From assembly GCF_000210295.1 (NCBI RefSeq), contig NC_026744.1, positions 3,224,001-3,288,000 on the forward strand: a stretch of 64,000 nt of DNA, written 5' to 3'. The translations under genes were made by a program, and so were the position numbers. The notes below the pieces were generated by a model, which was not told where the DNA came from, made no database searches, and saw only the letters and a list, made by a program, of their open reading frames with translations. The DNA comes from Trypanosoma brucei gambiense DAL972 (Eukaryota > Euglenozoa > Kinetoplastea > Trypanosomatida > Trypanosomatidae). Of this stretch, positions 48,222 through 57,687 are shown one piece after another; position 1 is the stretch's first letter, and the number at the start of each line of letters is the position of its first letter.

Positions 48222-48470
48222 ATGGAGGGTAATTTCTACGTTTCTGACTTTGTGATCAAACGGGCCCTGCGCAGCAATTACGGCCACTGTTTCACCAGGT
48301 GCCGTGATGAGGTAGCCGCCTACGGCCGATGTGTAGAGTCGGGGCAGATCAACCGCAACTTGTCACAAGGCCTTTGTGCCGAGGAGAGACGAGCGCTAAG
48401 GGCGTGCGTAGATGCTCGTGCGAAGGAGCTTAAGCAAAAAACGATCTGTGACTCGGGGTCGAAACAGTAG
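48222..48470 (+). CDS. Twin-CX9C protein, NDUFAF8-like
   Basis: An 82-residue protein with two CX9C motifs: C27 to C37 and C52 to C62, plus an extra Cys at 23. This is the helical-hairpin fold imported into the mitochondrial intermembrane space by the Mia40-type oxidative pathway (kinetoplastids use Erv1 without Mia40). The AAYGRC at the end of the first motif and LSQGLCAEERRALRAC at the second resemble human NDUFAF8, a complex I assembly factor that works with NDUFAF5. The N-terminus is basic and lacks a presequence, as usual for this class. The twin-CX9C assignment is firm; the NDUFAF8 identity is an inference from short similarity. Confidence 0.82.
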   Translation: MEGNFYVSDFVIKRALRSNYGHCFTRCRDEVAAYGRCVESGQINRNLSQGLCAEERRALRACVDARAKELKQKTICDSGSKQ

Positions 48471-48820
48471 AGATCTTCGTGTTTCTTCATATATACGTGT
48501 GTGTACGTGTACATATGTTAGGAACCCTTGTTGTCGTCGGTTGGCTTACTATGATATATGCGGGGAAAGTTGGTCCCATGCGAGGCCATTCAGTCCAAAC
48601 TCAGCGATGGACTACAGTTTAAGTGTGTTTCGCGTACTTTGTCCATTCGTTAAAACTTTCTTCCTCTTCACTCTCCCGTGTTTAACGGAGGGCGAAGGAA
48701 GAGTGAAGTCTCTAATGAGGTGGTGGGAGAAAAAGACTTGTGCTGAAATACTGATGAACAGTCACGCGTACCTTGGACTCCTTCGGTTCATATGCGATTT
48801 GTATACAAGCTTTAAGGGTT
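48471..48820. other. Intergenic/UTR region
   Basis: No gene seen. A pyrimidine tract at 48650-48680 is followed by AG at 48689-48690, a possible acceptor for the next gene. Confidence 0.55.
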
Positions 48821-49549
48821 ATGTCAGCCGCTGGCATTGCCCGGCACGGCGGACTGCGGTGCTCTCGTGCCTTAGTGCAGCCATCGGCGCCGATGGCGGT
48901 GTTGGTCCGTGGCTGTTGTTGTTGGTACGCGCTGCGGTTCTTCGCGTACTCTCCTTACGACAGCATCCGCAAACCACCCAAAGGGAAGGGAGGCTCGCGC
49001 GCCTCGTGCAACCCAATCAAAGTGGCGGGCATGAGCGTCACCAACAGTAATTGCGGATTCCCTGACAGGGCTTGCGGGGAGTCCCCTACTCCGTGGAAGT
49101 TCCCGGAAACACTCAAGAGTGGTCGCTACAAGGACGAACGCCAACGACGCAGGCGGTATGAGGGACCGAAGGTGCGCGATTCTGCGGGACCAGACAGACG
49201 GTTCTACCGCCGATTGAAGGACTTCCGCGAGGTGCAAGATGATGACCCCTACGCTGGCGTTTTTAACGAACGGGATTCGGTGAAGAAACAGCGAGTGAAG
49301 GAGTGGCAGCGTCAGTTCGAAGAGGAAAACGCTGATGTCGAGTTACCCTACGAGCGCACGAACGTGCTCGCTCGCTTGGCGCCGAATTGGTTCGTTCGGT
49401 ATTTTGTCAACATGCGAGACCGTGGTGGGGCGGACTCTCTCGTACATGTGGTGATCCTTGCCGTTGGCCTCTTTATGACATTGTGGATTATAGGGAGACT
49501 CTTCTACACACCACCCAGTCAGGCACGTCCCATATCCGAGCTACGTTAG
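48821..49549 (+). CDS. Putative mitochondrial single-pass membrane protein, unknown
   Basis: A 242-residue protein. The N-terminal 50 residues are basic, Ala/Arg/Cys-rich and lack acidic residues, as in a mitochondrial presequence. The middle is highly charged: Arg-rich RQRRRRYEG (about 105-113), then RRFYRRLKDFREVQDDDPYAGVF and a helix with VKKQRVKEWQRQFEEEN. One hydrophobic helix (about 206-230, SLVHVVILAVGLFMTLWII) lies near the C-terminus and leaves a short Pro-rich tail. The arrangement suits a mitochondrial inner-membrane subunit or assembly factor, but no family was recognised. Confidence 0.68.
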   Translation: MSAAGIARHGGLRCSRALVQPSAPMAVLVRGCCCWYALRFFAYSPYDSIRKPPKGKGGSRASCNPIKVAGMSVTNSNCGFPDRACGESPTPWKFPETLKSGRYKDERQRRRRYEGPKVRDSAGPDRRFYRRLKDFREVQDDDPYAGVFNERDSVKKQRVKEWQRQFEEENADVELPYERTNVLARLAPNWFVRYFVNMRDRGGADSLVHVVILAVGLFMTLWIIGRLFYTPPSQARPISELR

Positions 49550-49862
49550 GAAAGTTGGGAGCACGAGAACTAGCCGAAGCTTATAATTTGTAGCATGATA
49601 CAACAATTGAGGTTATGTTTTTCTTACTCCCTCCCCCCCCCTTTGTCGTACCACCGGGGCTTTGGTGTTTGCCTTGTTTTGCCACTTTAACGTGCGTTTG
49701 GTGCGTGAAGGCACGCAGCTCCGATTGGTGTTTCTCCTTTGTTCTACTAATTTTGAAGTTAGGTGGTAGAAGGGAGGTGGGAAAGACTTAGCCTTTCCCG
49801 TTTTTTAGTGCCTGCGTCGGGTTGAGCTTTCTTCGCTACTGTTGGTTGCGGGAAAGTTGCTC
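49550..49862. other. Intergenic/UTR region
   Basis: No gene seen. A C run lies at about 49631-49643, and TTTTTTAG with AG at 49807-49808 is a candidate acceptor. Confidence 0.6.
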
Positions 49863-51107
49863 ATGTCCACCAACTACGCACTGGCGTCTCAGTGCCAGCT
49901 ACGCCGTGATGAGTTAGGTGAGCTTTTAGCCCTTGCGACCATCGTGGAATCGCACAGCAAGATGCCAAGCTCCGTTGATGGTGGGGTCGGTAATAATAGT
50001 ATTAGCACCGAATCATCGGACCGGAACGCCATCGTGGCTTTGTGGCATACCTTTCTCACTAGCGCACATGTACGCTCTCTGACGACTGATACGTTGGTGC
50101 GTGTGTCCATACCTAAAAGTAAGCAGCAATTACTTATCCACGATAACGAACATATTCGCCCAGCCGCTCAGTCAAGTGAATCGACGAAGAATAAACAACA
50201 GTATTATCGCCTGGGGAGCGTCATGACAATCGTACCACATCCTCGAGCAGTGCCAGAAAACCAGCAAACCACAGCGACTAACGCCAATGATGTCGGTACG
50301 GCGGCACACCTGTCCAGTTGGTTGCTTCAGATTAACTTTGGGGATGTGGCAGAACTTCTCAGCGCGAAATACGTGTCCAATGAGCCCTTTACGGCAGAGG
50401 AACACACAGTTTACGTGCGGTCGTATGTGGCTAAGTGCCTAAACTCGAATATTCCCCTTTCCTCCACAAGTTATGCAGAGGTTGTAGCGCGAAACGTTAA
50501 GGACATTCATCGTTTTGTAGAGGCTGTGAAAGTACATCGTAAAGGGAACGGGGAGACGGCTTTGCAACCCTCAAGCGGTGTTACTCTTGGAGCCACAAAA
50601 CGATTGCGCTCTGAGGTGGGCGATGTCGGAGATGGGGTTGATAATGATTCTGACGATGATGACTTTACACACAGGACGGTGGGTAACGGATACGGTTCCG
50701 ATAAGCATGACCGACAGGCGAAGTTGGTGGAAGACCAGGAGAGACGGCTCGTCGCTTTACGCCAGCATTTGAACAGCAAGAACAATGAACTTCAACGTCT
50801 CCTCCAAGCGCAGAAGCGCGCCGCCGCTGACCACCTAGCTCAACAGGAGCAATGGAACATAAAGGCAGAGTCTCAAGGAACTGCATTGCGACGAGCGGAG
50901 AAGGAGCTAGTGGAGGAACGTGCCAAACGGCAGCAACAGCAAGAGAAAACTGATAAGCTTATCACGCAACTGAAACGGCTAGCGGAGCAAACACGCAAGT
51001 TCAAGGACGTCTCTGACACCGTAGCAGAGTGGCTGTGTGTATCCTCCAGACAACCGGAGGAAGTGCGGGCGCGCGTGCAGGAAAAAATGGCAGAGAATAA
51101 GAATTAA
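49863..51107 (+). CDS. RTF1: Rtf1-like Plus3-domain protein
   Basis: A 414-residue protein. Residues about 10-190 fit a Plus3 domain: CQLRRDELGELLALATIVE at the start, VRVSI (about 79-83), YRLGSVMTIVP (about 115-125), and AKYVSNEPFTAEEH (168-181), which is the family's most conserved stretch. An acidic Asp-run (about 265-275) follows, then a coiled-coil region (about 285-390) rich in Lys, Gln and Glu, as in Rtf1. Rtf1 joins the PAF1 complex to elongating RNA polymerase II through the Spt5 tail and promotes histone modification. Human Rtf1 is larger, and its N-terminal part, which stimulates H2B ubiquitination, appears to be missing here. Identity is well supported by the Plus3 core. Confidence 0.82.
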   Translation: MSTNYALASQCQLRRDELGELLALATIVESHSKMPSSVDGGVGNNSISTESSDRNAIVALWHTFLTSAHVRSLTTDTLVRVSIPKSKQQLLIHDNEHIRPAAQSSESTKNKQQYYRLGSVMTIVPHPRAVPENQQTTATNANDVGTAAHLSSWLLQINFGDVAELLSAKYVSNEPFTAEEHTVYVRSYVAKCLNSNIPLSSTSYAEVVARNVKDIHRFVEAVKVHRKGNGETALQPSSGVTLGATKRLRSEVGDVGDGVDNDSDDDDFTHRTVGNGYGSDKHDRQAKLVEDQERRLVALRQHLNSKNNELQRLLQAQKRAAADHLAQQEQWNIKAESQGTALRRAEKELVEERAKRQQQQEKTDKLITQLKRLAEQTRKFKDVSDTVAEWLCVSSRQPEEVRARVQEKMAENKN

Positions 51108-51389
51108 TACCCGCTCAAAATACTCTTTTTTTTTCTTCTATTTGTGCCTGCGTAATGGTTGTTATTCTCTCACAGTTGAATTCATCTCAATCTATTTTTA
51201 TGCGGTTGTGATGTGACACCCTGTAACTTAACTACTCGGTTATAACTTGCGCGCCTCATATTTTCATAGCAACACTGTGACGTTCACATGTTTGCAACGC
51301 CATCTTCCCTTTTCTTTTCACGTTGATGACATCACTTATCACCGCAGTACACAACGTCTGCGTAAGCCCGGCTTCGGGGGCTCGTCCTG
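51108..51389. other. Short intergenic/UTR region
   Basis: No gene; contains the acceptor of the next gene. Confidence 0.6.
51300..51347 (+). promoter_or_regulatory. Putative spliced-leader acceptor for the NPRL3-like gene
   Basis: A CTTTTCTTTTC-type tract is followed by ACCGCAG with AG at 51346-51347, 42 nt before the ATG. Confidence 0.55.
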
Positions 51390-54300
51390 ATGGCTGACCG
51401 AGCAGCTGTTGTGTTCCTTTTCGCTGAAGAAAAGCTACTGTTTCGCTACCCGTTCACCAATCCGTTCACCATAAACCTGGACAACAATACCACCACGACT
51501 GGTGTTGTTTCAGCGGCTGTCACCAATGAAAATCCGTGTACACAAGCCGACATTATCACATCTAGTGGTACTTCCACTAATCGGCTGCAGGTGCCCTCAA
51601 CCGGGGGTGTAAGGTGTAAACCACGCAGTGCCCGCAGGACCTTATCAATGGCCGCCGTAGCTACGGCTTCGCCGAGTACAAAATGCAAAGCCGACGATGC
51701 TGACGATGAAGCTCCACGCTTAACTACCAGTATGCTGCCATCCAACTCCAATGCGGATTTGTCTGGGTGTCGAAGCGGGGCAAATAACTCGAATGATCGT
51801 GGCAACGGTAGTATAAAGGGAGGTGGAAGTGTCACATGCGTGGGAATAGAAACAGCAGTATTACTCCACTTACTTCGAGCCGGTTTTGTCGCATGTACGA
51901 CGATTCAGTTTGCCGGAGTCACATTTCTCATATATCCTTTTCTTCCAGGATCCACGAAGTCGCACCAGGTGGCGTTGACCAGTTTGCGACCTCCCCGCGA
52001 GTCAAACGCGGATCCCACTGATGACAGAGAGGTGGATTCGCAACGTCAAGCGGATAGTGCACAGCGTGTGAAATTTCTAGCAGGCCAGAGGGATAATGAG
52101 AATTTTGCGACACCCGACCCGGCCCGTGTTGTTCTCGTAGTTGCGATGAGCCGTCCTGACTGCGACGATGGTCGCATAACTAATTTTGTGCAGATATTCA
52201 TGAACGTACTTCTCCGGGAGGAGCTCCGGACGCGTTACGTGACGTGCCAGCTACACAAGATGGAAGGGTACCTACGTACTTGGAGAACGTGCGGCGACAA
52301 GGATGAAAGCGAGAGTTTGAAGAACTCTGCCGCTTTTTCTGGACCGAATAACGTCACGGGAGGAAACACCGCTTTGCATCCTCCGTCAGATTTGGAAATG
52401 TATGAGCGACTTTCGGAACGTGACGATTTGTCACTATGCAAAGAAATCACTCAACTTGTATGCTCTATCATGGCTGCAACGTCGAAAGGTCCCACCAACT
52501 CCACTGGAAACGCCTCCCCCACCACCACCAATCCTCCGAAAGCTCTTCTACATTCGTCCAAAATTGACTGTAAGGGCAGTGCCAACACAATTGGACTTGG
52601 TGAGTCAAGGGCTAATTATGGTATAACAACTGGGTTTACTATACGAGATCTTTTTGGCTTGCCAGTGGAGTTGCTTGCCGGCTATCGCGCAACTAAGCGT
52701 TGCCCGGCGTTCGCCAACGCACGACTCAATTCAAACTATATAGTCACAATTGAGGATGACAGCTTTGTCGAGAGGCTCGCGAAGCCCTACGGAGAAGCCG
52801 TCGGCCGACGAGCTGCGCAGCTTTTACCCCTTTCCGCCATATGGGCGGCTATCACAACCCTCCCACCACCACTGCGAGTGGGTACACTGTACCGTGAACT
52901 GGAGCGCACTTTTGCTGGCACCTCGCAGACTCGTCACGTGACTAAGTCCCAGCAGCATGGATCTTATACATATGTGACAAACAGTAGCACGAATACTTCC
53001 GGTGCTGCAGCCGAGGAGCAGAGTCATATTGCCGACTGCGACATTTTGGTCGTCGAGGCGGTAGAGTTCCTTCGAGCATGTGGTGTGTTGACGATAGATA
53101 CAGAGCTCACAGTTATTTTCACTCATTGTGACATTTCTCCCGCATCGGGAGCTCCACACGTGCCAGAAGATAAAATAACGAGACCGTGCCGTCCGCAGCC
53201 ATCTCAGTTGCCGCTGCGCATTTCAACCGTGCCGACCGCAGTTTGCTCGGCGGCATCAATCAGAATCATTCCGGCCTCAGCGATCTGTATGATGTTACTG
53301 GAGGGCCTTCGCCAGTCAGCTTCGTTTGGCTTCGACACACATCATGCGGGAGTCAGTTGTGAGCGCAGCGCACCCTCTACACAACCGGATGTAACTTCGA
53401 GGACACCTACTTCCATTTCGACGTTGAACAATACGTCACCCTCACCAACGCTCCCTCTTGAGATTGCTGGGTCGAGAGAAAGGGATACACACTCGTACAG
53501 TGTGTACTGTTCATGGGGAGATGCATGCCCAATATGTGAGGAGCTCGCCGCCGCTTCATACCTGTGGTCTGTTGGGGGTGCACCTGTTGGTCTAGTCTTT
53601 CCGTTTCTTAGCGCCCCCATTGTGGAGGCGGCGAACCGACGAGCCCGGCAGGGTGTCCACTCCTTTGACCGCGACTGCTGCAGCCTCTTAACTGACCAAG
53701 CGCCGTGGTTCACAAGTATGAAGCCGCTTAAAGCTGGTGTTACGCTAACGAGCACATCGCCGCATCAGCTCTACCGCGAGCTTGTAGATGGATACAATGA
53801 AGTAAACTCGCGAGGGGCCGCGGTACCGGAAGATGCCAAAGCTGGTTCTGAGAGTAAAGATAGGCATGGGGAGAAAGGAAACGGTAAGTTTAACGCACTG
53901 GGTCGGAAGACGTTGTTTGGGAGTGGCCGTGATTGCAGACGAAAGGACGGGGCTGGCGACTTTGAGGCTACTGTGCTTACGCCGGGTGGCACACCAGGAG
54001 ACGCACGAGCTTGGTTGGCTGCGAACCGTGATGCCATTGAAAGTCGATTAAACGCGGAGAAACACCAACGTTGGTTACTGAGGGCGAGGATTGAGCGGTC
54101 GAAAGAGAGGCAGAGGGGCGGGGCAGGAGCTGTGTCTACCGGGAAATGTCGTGATGACGGGAACACAAATACCGGCGGACGTTCGAAGCGGCTCTCGCCG
54201 CAACCACACCAACGCTATCGCAAGCGGGAGGTGGTTACCTCGCGGTCTATACCGAACACGTATCTTCCACTAGCGCCCACAGCTCCGCTGAATTCAGCTA

Positions 54301-54878
54301 AATTTTTTACTCAACCACAGGCCCAGATGATGGAAGAGAGTGGGGAAGCATCTGCTTCGACTTTCCCGTACCTAGCTGATGATGGGCGCGCTGTTTCAGT
54401 TGAAGTTCTCATGCAGGTTGTTCTCCACCACACCGTCGCGCTACTCTGGGGTAAGGCGAGGATGAATGTCGATACGTTGTTGTGGATGTTGGAATGCAAT
54501 TTGCGCCGTCTTCCCTCTTTTCTGGCTGGTGTGCGCCGGCAGAAGGCGGTCGTTGCGAACAGCGCAAATGGCATTGAGCAATTGGACGAAACTCCCGCAC
54601 CGTCTGTGGGGGAGGAGTGCACACACGCACCGGCGCACCCATCTCAACAACGGTGCGGAAAGGGATGCAGCGAAGGGGGAGTGGAGGGGCGCCAAGAGAA
54701 GGAGGCAGATCTCCAGTTCCACCAGGCATCTGCAGTCTTTTCGGAGCTTCTACTTCTGGACAAACTGATGCAGTGCAGTCACCTAACTCTCGACGCGATA
54801 CCCACTAAACTCCTGTTTCACGCAGTTGTGAACTCCTTCAGCGACGTTCTACTAATAGGACGTGGCGACTCCGGTTAG
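51390..54878 (+). CDS. NPRL3: NPRL3-like GATOR1 subunit
   Basis: A 1162-residue protein, about twice the size of human NPRL3, enlarged by Ser/Thr/Asn-rich inserts. The N-terminal strand AAVVFLFAEEKLLFRYPF matches the longin-type start of NPRL3. The block at 246-290 (VLVVAMSRPDCDD, then a helix ending in LHKM) fits the second half of that fold. About 465-500 (EAVGRRAAQLLPLSAIWAAITTLPPPL) and 1003-1045 (HHTVALLWGKARMNVDTLLWMLECNLRRLP) resemble the tandem winged-helix and C-terminal region, and the last 40 residues form the conserved helices. NPRL3 and NPRL2, with DEPDC5, form GATOR1, which restrains TORC1 when amino acids are scarce. NPRL2 and DEPDC5 are not in this window. The assignment is moderate to good. 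Confidence 0.7.
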   Translation: MADRAAVVFLFAEEKLLFRYPFTNPFTINLDNNTTTTGVVSAAVTNENPCTQADIITSSGTSTNRLQVPSTGGVRCKPRSARRTLSMAAVATASPSTKCKADDADDEAPRLTTSMLPSNSNADLSGCRSGANNSNDRGNGSIKGGGSVTCVGIETAVLLHLLRAGFVACTTIQFAGVTFLIYPFLPGSTKSHQVALTSLRPPRESNADPTDDREVDSQRQADSAQRVKFLAGQRDNENFATPDPARVVLVVAMSRPDCDDGRITNFVQIFMNVLLREELRTRYVTCQLHKMEGYLRTWRTCGDKDESESLKNSAAFSGPNNVTGGNTALHPPSDLEMYERLSERDDLSLCKEITQLVCSIMAATSKGPTNSTGNASPTTTNPPKALLHSSKIDCKGSANTIGLGESRANYGITTGFTIRDLFGLPVELLAGYRATKRCPAFANARLNSNYIVTIEDDSFVERLAKPYGEAVGRRAAQLLPLSAIWAAITTLPPPLRVGTLYRELERTFAGTSQTRHVTKSQQHGSYTYVTNSSTNTSGAAAEEQSHIADCDILVVEAVEFLRACGVLTIDTELTVIFTHCDISPASGAPHVPEDKITRPCRPQPSQLPLRISTVPTAVCSAASIRIIPASAICMMLLEGLRQSASFGFDTHHAGVSCERSAPSTQPDVTSRTPTSISTLNNTSPSPTLPLEIAGSRERDTHSYSVYCSWGDACPICEELAAASYLWSVGGAPVGLVFPFLSAPIVEAANRRARQGVHSFDRDCCSLLTDQAPWFTSMKPLKAGVTLTSTSPHQLYRELVDGYNEVNSRGAAVPEDAKAGSESKDRHGEKGNGKFNALGRKTLFGSGRDCRRKDGAGDFEATVLTPGGTPGDARAWLAANRDAIESRLNAEKHQRWLLRARIERSKERQRGGAGAVSTGKCRDDGNTNTGGRSKRLSPQPHQRYRKREVVTSRSIPNTYLPLAPTAPLNSAKFFTQPQAQMMEESGEASASTFPYLADDGRAVSVEVLMQVVLHHTVALLWGKARMNVDTLLWMLECNLRRLPSFLAGVRRQKAVVANSANGIEQLDETPAPSVGEECTHAPAHPSQQRCGKGCSEGGVEGRQEKEADLQFHQASAVFSELLLLDKLMQCSHLTLDAIPTKLLFHAVVNSFSDVLLIGRGDSG

Positions 54879-55775
54879 GGGAAGTATTACTGAGGCTCCG
54901 TCATGTGGGTACTCCTTTAATTTTTGATGCTGCGACAAAAAGTTGATATGTCATTCATTTCACCGCGTGGGGACACATCCGCACGGGGGTATTCGATTTC
55001 CGACGGAAAGGCTACGTAGACCGCTCCCTACTTGGCGCACACATATGCATGCCTTTGTCGTCATCACTGTGTGCCAAATTGAATAACCTGTAAGCTGTCA
55101 CAGAGTTCACATTCTCCCTCCCTGGTATACACATTCGCTTCTCTGTTGTTGTTGTTTTCTTTTTCCCCCGTACATCGCGCGCCGGCTTGTCTCATTAAAC
55201 TTACCACTCTCTTCTTGTGATGGATTGATTCTAATTAGGAGCAGGCTTCTACTCCCTCACCCTGTCGGTGCTGCACGCTTGATTGTGCACCGATATATAC
55301 ACCACAGCCTGCTTAGGTAGGGGCAGAGGGAGTACGCTCGCACCCACGTGGTGAGTGGGGGGTTCGTGCAGCACAGAAGGTTACGTGTGCTCCCCCGAGG
55401 CCTTGCTGAGGGAAGCGGCCCCCTCCCAAAAGTTAGTTTTTTTCAAAAAAAAAAAAGAGGGGGAATTACAGCGGCAGAGCAGTTAAAGTTAAGGGGAGAA
55501 GGGAAGGCGAGGAGACCTAACGGGAACCGCGTTAGTGGCAGTGACACCAAAGGAATATTGGGACTTGGGTTCAGGGTTGCCCACTAAAAGACTGGGAAAC
55601 AGGAAGACGACTGTAAAGAGGTTAATAGGCTGCCGCGGCGAAGCAGGAAAGGGAAGATTAGACGCGGAGCTACCAAATCTGCCCGAATAAACGCTCGCAA
55701 CAGTGCGTATACAGGGTAACTCTTCGATCCTGGTTGGCTTCCCTTGTTTTTTTTTTTGGAACACTGCTTTGGGCT
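54879..55775. other. Intergenic/UTR region
   Basis: About 0.9 kb with no credible gene. A T run (about 55746-55757) sits 19 nt before the next ATG, so the acceptor for that gene is unclear. Confidence 0.6.
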
Positions 55776-57443
55776 ATGATCCATGCCACCGGTGACTTTT
55801 GCATTGGAGCTCTTTTCGTTGGGTTATGGCTAGCGGCGTCGGTGTTGCCCTTCTCTCGAGTTGGCGCGATGCTTGAAGATAGGGATCACCCTTTCGCTGC
55901 TCCGTTGCATATGATGAAAGCTATTTTGTTAGTGGTGCTAGGGGCTTGGGCAATATGTTACGCGCTTATCGGTGAGCTTGGATTACTTTTCCCAGCAAAC
56001 GTGTGGCGGTTTACGCCTGAGTTCTGCTTTTACGCCCTAGGTAGACACACTCTGCGTCAGGTAGCCATTTTGCTGTATTGTATCATCATATCCACGCCGG
56101 GTGCCGTGCTTTCATCCAAAGGACGCAGAAGATGTGAAACAAGGGAATGCGATGGGGCCGATATTGAACTAGATGAATTGCACAGCGGGAGAGAAGCGGT
56201 TGTCCCCATATTAAACTGCATTCATGGGGCCGTGGAGATGGGTCGCTCCGCGGGCAGTGACAGCTTCCGCGAGCCTCACATATCATTTAATGGGAGCCGC
56301 AGTCATCTCCCCTCTAGGACTAATCGTGATGATAACTCGAGGTTGCATTCTGCGGCAGCTCCTGCAGAATGGAACAACACTCATACCTATTCCCCATGTG
56401 AGAATGGTGTGGGTCCAGGGTACTTGCATGAGGGGGGTGTCGTGATGCCGAGTGATATCCACATTCAGTTGAAGCCTTCCTTGTCAGTTAGCGATACTGA
56501 TAACTTCATGGACGGCCCTATCCCATCCTCTTCAGTGCACTTTCGTGATTCGGGAGCGAATCCAGCCTCCCAATTTCCACGAGGCTCGCGGGTAAACATG
56601 AACAGCAGCAGTTTCCCGCCGAGCCGCGTTCAGAACAATGAAGAATGTGGGATAAGACCTGGTGCGGCATCCCTCAGGGAAGCCGAGTCTTACACAGTGC
56701 CGCTCAACCAGCAAACTCTTGTGAGTGTGCACATTAGTGGTGGGGCAAGTTCAGCAACGAGAAAGCCCCCAAATAGCTTCAAAAGGAAACTCTGTTTCGT
56801 GCGCAATTGGCTGACTGGGGGTCCTCTGCCGACATTTGGCACTGATGATGAGGTTACTAGAGCTACGGACAAGTGCGGCCCCCTGGTTCACAGGTGGAAA
56901 CGGTTAGTTTTATGGGATGCTGTGTTGAAGCTGCGCCTTGTGCTTTTGATGTGGATCATAACCTTCACACTGGTCGTCTATCTCGCCGTCGCGGCCTCTT
57001 TCGAAGATGTGCAGGACTGTCATGAACCCATATCTGAAACGGCGATCTGCTGGGTGAACCGTTCAGCGACTCCAGCACAACGCCTTCACCCCCCACGTTC
57101 CTTTACCACGATTTTTTTGTTCAGTGACGTCATACTGCTATTAGTATGGATGATATGTGGCGTGAGGTGCCTTCAAAACATCGGTAATATCACCGCAAAG
57201 CAAAAGTTCCGACGAGCCTACTTGATGGGTGCATCACTCATCATGCTGTCCATCACGTACTCCTGTTTCTCCATATTCGACCCACTGCGATACAACGGGA
57301 TCGTGACGGTGGTTTTGCTCATCTTCAGGAACGTGTGTGACCTGTTGTTGATTCTGCTGCTGGTCGTACAGGTAGAGAATTCTAGCGGTCCGAAGCCGTC
57401 GTGGCTCATCTGGCTTAGAGGCACTGTGGTGTACGGAAAGTGA
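55776..57443 (+). CDS. Polytopic membrane protein, unknown
   Basis: A 555-residue protein with about seven hydrophobic helices: three near the N-terminus (about 4-27, 47-72 and 92-112), a long Ser/Asn/Pro/His-rich hydrophilic loop (about 115-380), and four near the C-terminus (about 390-413, 445-470, 483-505 and 508-532). No transporter, channel or enzyme signature was recognised. Seven helices alone do not make it a receptor; kinetoplastids are thought to lack heterotrimeric G-protein signalling. The T run lies almost next to the first ATG, so the true start may be a later Met (residue 32, position 55869), which would remove the first helix. Confidence 0.7.
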   Translation: MIHATGDFCIGALFVGLWLAASVLPFSRVGAMLEDRDHPFAAPLHMMKAILLVVLGAWAICYALIGELGLLFPANVWRFTPEFCFYALGRHTLRQVAILLYCIIISTPGAVLSSKGRRRCETRECDGADIELDELHSGREAVVPILNCIHGAVEMGRSAGSDSFREPHISFNGSRSHLPSRTNRDDNSRLHSAAAPAEWNNTHTYSPCENGVGPGYLHEGGVVMPSDIHIQLKPSLSVSDTDNFMDGPIPSSSVHFRDSGANPASQFPRGSRVNMNSSSFPPSRVQNNEECGIRPGAASLREAESYTVPLNQQTLVSVHISGGASSATRKPPNSFKRKLCFVRNWLTGGPLPTFGTDDEVTRATDKCGPLVHRWKRLVLWDAVLKLRLVLLMWIITFTLVVYLAVAASFEDVQDCHEPISETAICWVNRSATPAQRLHPPRSFTTIFLFSDVILLLVWMICGVRCLQNIGNITAKQKFRRAYLMGASLIMLSITYSCFSIFDPLRYNGIVTVVLLIFRNVCDLLLILLLVVQVENSSGPKPSWLIWLRGTVVYGK

Positions 57444-57662
57444 TTGTGTGGAAGCAATGCGAGATTAGTCAGTGAGGAGGCACTGGCCGTGTGGTCTTGC
57501 CACACATATCGTAGGAACCGCTTAGTGTTACTTGTTTGCAGACATTTTTTTTCTGTCGTTGTGGGGTTTTGGTTGCCGCAAATATATATACATATACATA
57601 TATCGGTTTCTCTGTATACGGGTGGGGATATTAATAACCCTTATACATGTGCATACGAGTAG

Positions 57663-57687
57663 GTGTGCGTGTGTGTGTGTGTGTGTG
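57663..57687. repeat. GT microsatellite
   Basis: Run of GT dinucleotides. Confidence 0.85.

Noticed and set aside
55776..57443. G-protein-coupled receptor reading of the seven-helix protein
   Set aside because: No GPCR motif, and the helix spacing (three, long loop, four) is not that of a GPCR.
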